The position numbers and the translations under genes are program-made. 64,000 nucleotides of DNA, from assembly GCF_964199755.1 (NCBI RefSeq), contig NC_133930.1:30867071-30931070 (forward strand), in the 5' to 3' direction. The notes beneath the pieces were generated by a model that was not told the DNA's origin, ran no database searches, and saw only the letters and a program-made list of their open reading frames with translations. Origin of the DNA: Larus michahellis. Its lineage: Eukaryota > Chordata > Aves > Charadriiformes > Laridae. The first letter of the stretch is position 1; every line of letters starts with the position of its first letter. Of the stretch, positions 61,977-64,000 are shown in pieces.

Positions 61977-64000
61977 CAACAATACAAGAATAGAGAACAG
62001 GAGGAGAAACTGTGGGTGATTGCTAAGGAAATGGGGATAGTTTCTGAAGAAAAGATGAAGGATTTAAGAAGTAGCAGAGAGAATGCAGGCTGGTTTCGCA
62101 TAGGGCATAAAGAGCCGCTGTGGTTCATGTGTGTGGAGAGGAGGCAGGTTTGAGCTACACCAGACTGCAGGCACTGGGGAGGAGCCCATCTGCGACAGGG
62201 GTGGCAGCTCTTGCCTCTCCTTGCTGATAGCTGCTTGCTGCTCCAGACATGAGCTGAACAGTAGGATTTCACTCATAACTGTGAATGTTCTTGGCACCAG
62301 AGAGGGCACATTGCCTGCCCTATGCCAGTTCCCACACCCCCAGCCACATTGCCGCTCTTCATTTGAGTGCCTGTCACAGGAAATCAGAAACACCTCTGAA
62401 GAGCCACAGTGAAATGCAGAATCTCTGATGCCTGTCTTACCCCTCCATCAGTGGCTTGCTACCACTGTGCTTCAGATACATCATGAAAAACAAGAGCTGC
62501 GTTAAGCGGTGCTGCCAAGTCTCCTTCGGTGCAGTGCCTTATGCATGATGTGCTGGCACACCATTCTCTGGGAACCATTGTCCTGTGGAGTACAGCAGTA
62601 TAAAGTGACATGACTATCCAGTCAGTCATGTCTGCTTTGTTCCTGTCATCTTTTCTCAAAGGTTTAAATGATAAGATGTATTCTCTCCACAAATAGTTGG
62701 TCCAAAAATAATTAAATCTTAGAAATTTTGTTTGTGGTACTCATCTGAAAAAAATTAAGTAACGTAAAAATGGAAATAACTGTAACTTGTGCCAATGCAG
62801 ATGTTTATTGGATTAATTAAATCTGATTTTTATGTTAAAAGAAGGAAAAAGGAACATAGAAGAATAACCAGAACATATCTTTGGAAGCAAGCAAGCGTTC
62901 TTTCTCTTATCTTTATATGTAGTGCACTTTGATGAATCAGTTTGAATTTTACCATAATGGGTGTAAATTTATCAATGGGTGTAAAACTGTTCATTATCCG
63001 CTTCAGTTTGATGATCCAGAATAAGAAGGAAGCAAATCATGCTAGGGATACCCTGCAGAAAGAAGGTTACATCTTTATCGGTCTGCCTGATTGATTCCAT
63101 CCAACTGGAAAGATTGTCTACAAAATTAAACTCAAAAATACATCGACATTCTCCAAAATGGAACAGCAAATGCTTATTTAATACCTTATAACTTTAAAGA
63201 TGCTGGATCAAAATAATTAAATAGTTTGGAAAAGATAAATCAATAAAGATATAAAATAAATAGATAAAAGAAAAAAATCAATGCCCTAAATTCATAGTGT
63301 TTAGCAAACCCATTTCCTGGTTTTGCCACTGTGTATCTGTTTGAGTAAGCTGCCTGTACTGACTGTAAACACAAGTGACCAGAAGACTTTTTTTAACCTC
63401 ACGATAATTCTTTAACTTGTGACAATTGCTTAATTTTGTTTGGGAGTGAGTGTTCAGCAAAAACCCCAAATTTCTGCTGTCTTATGTTAAAGACAAAAAA
63501 TGATTACATCCTTGAAGATTTTGGGGTTTTGTTTTCCTCTTACTATTCGACTTTTGAAAAAAGGAAGTGTGTGAATATATGTAGATAGGTGAACTTTGAA
63601 AATCCAAGCACGTACACAGAACGAGTATAAACTTTTAGCTTTGACACAGCATTTTTTGTTAGTAGTAAGGGAAGTCCCAATGTTATCTAATCCTCTTAGT
63701 TAACCAAAGCATTTATTGGCTTAGTGAAGTTGCTCTTAAACTGGAAGCTTCCTCTTCATTCTGGGAATGTTTTTGTCATTTGTTCTTACTGGAAGGAGAT
63801 TTGTTTCAGCCTGTGACTTCAAAGTGAAGAAGTGACTAAAGAGATATGCTGCTGCTTAATAATTCCCAGGGATAATGATTGCTCAACTCACATTTGCTCA
63901 TTCTGGTTTTCTCTTTGGAAAAGGATTCATACATCACAAGTGCTGTAAATGCTAACCAGGCAGTACCCCCTCCCGCGATCTGATTCTCCTCTTCCTTTCT
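61977..64000. other. Intergenic DNA to window end
   Basis: AT-rich sequence with no recognised exon, RNA gene or repeat. By synteny with human 9p24, CD274 would be expected further right. Nothing resembling an Ig V-set exon was seen on either strand. Confidence 0.4.

Noticed and set aside
59500-64000. Search for a first exon of CD274, expected next by synteny
   Set aside because: No signal-peptide exon or Ig V-set motif was recognised. The gene probably lies beyond the window.

Overview
This is vertebrate nuclear DNA, and almost certainly from a bird. Its genes are split into small exons with GT-AG splice sites and CpG-island promoters. Most of the sequence is AT-rich non-coding DNA carrying CR1 LINE copies in several states of decay, with their characteristic 3' ends close to 'ccattctgtgattctgtg'. 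The gene order JAK2 - relaxin - PLGRKT matches human 9p24. In chicken JAK2 lies on the Z chromosome, so this is probably Z-linked, but that is inference. I cannot name the species.

Layout. (1) 392-499 (+): last coding exon of JAK2, followed by its 3' UTR and downstream DNA. (2) About 4.6-20.7 kb: intergenic, with two unexplained GC-rich patches (7.25-7.7 and 8.4-8.8 kb), a very old CR1/L3-type LINE on the minus strand (11.0-13.7 kb) that seems to have been split by a younger LTR (12.19-13.14 kb), a decayed CR1 (14.1-14.4 kb), a well-preserved CR1 3' end (16.2-16.7 kb) and a short LTR scrap (17.2 kb). (3) 21045-23974 (-): a complete two-exon relaxin-family gene encoding a 201-residue prohormone with a relaxin-3-type B chain, behind a CpG island with a TATA-like box and an AP-1 site. 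(4) 24.3-31.0 kb: intergenic with one CR1. (5) 31046-58897 (-): complete PLGRKT with four coding exons, 147 residues and the diagnostic C-terminal lysine. A 22-kb first coding intron holds several CR1 copies. A CpG island and a probable non-coding first exon lie at 58.6-59.5 kb. (6) 59.5-64 kb: intergenic. By synteny CD274 should follow outside the window, and no exon of it was recognised here.

The three genes do not form an operon or a known common pathway. JAK2 is a cytokine-receptor tyrosine kinase, the relaxin-like gene encodes a secreted peptide hormone, and PLGRKT is a membrane plasminogen receptor. They are a conserved syntenic block.

I found no convincing new multi-gene system. The observations most worth checking are: two CR1 copies 30.5 kb apart that are identical over about 366 bp and then abruptly differ; the intact RLN3-like relaxin at the JAK2 locus; the LTR nested in the old LINE; a CR1 whose endonuclease region is fused to its 3' end; and several perfect inverted repeats.
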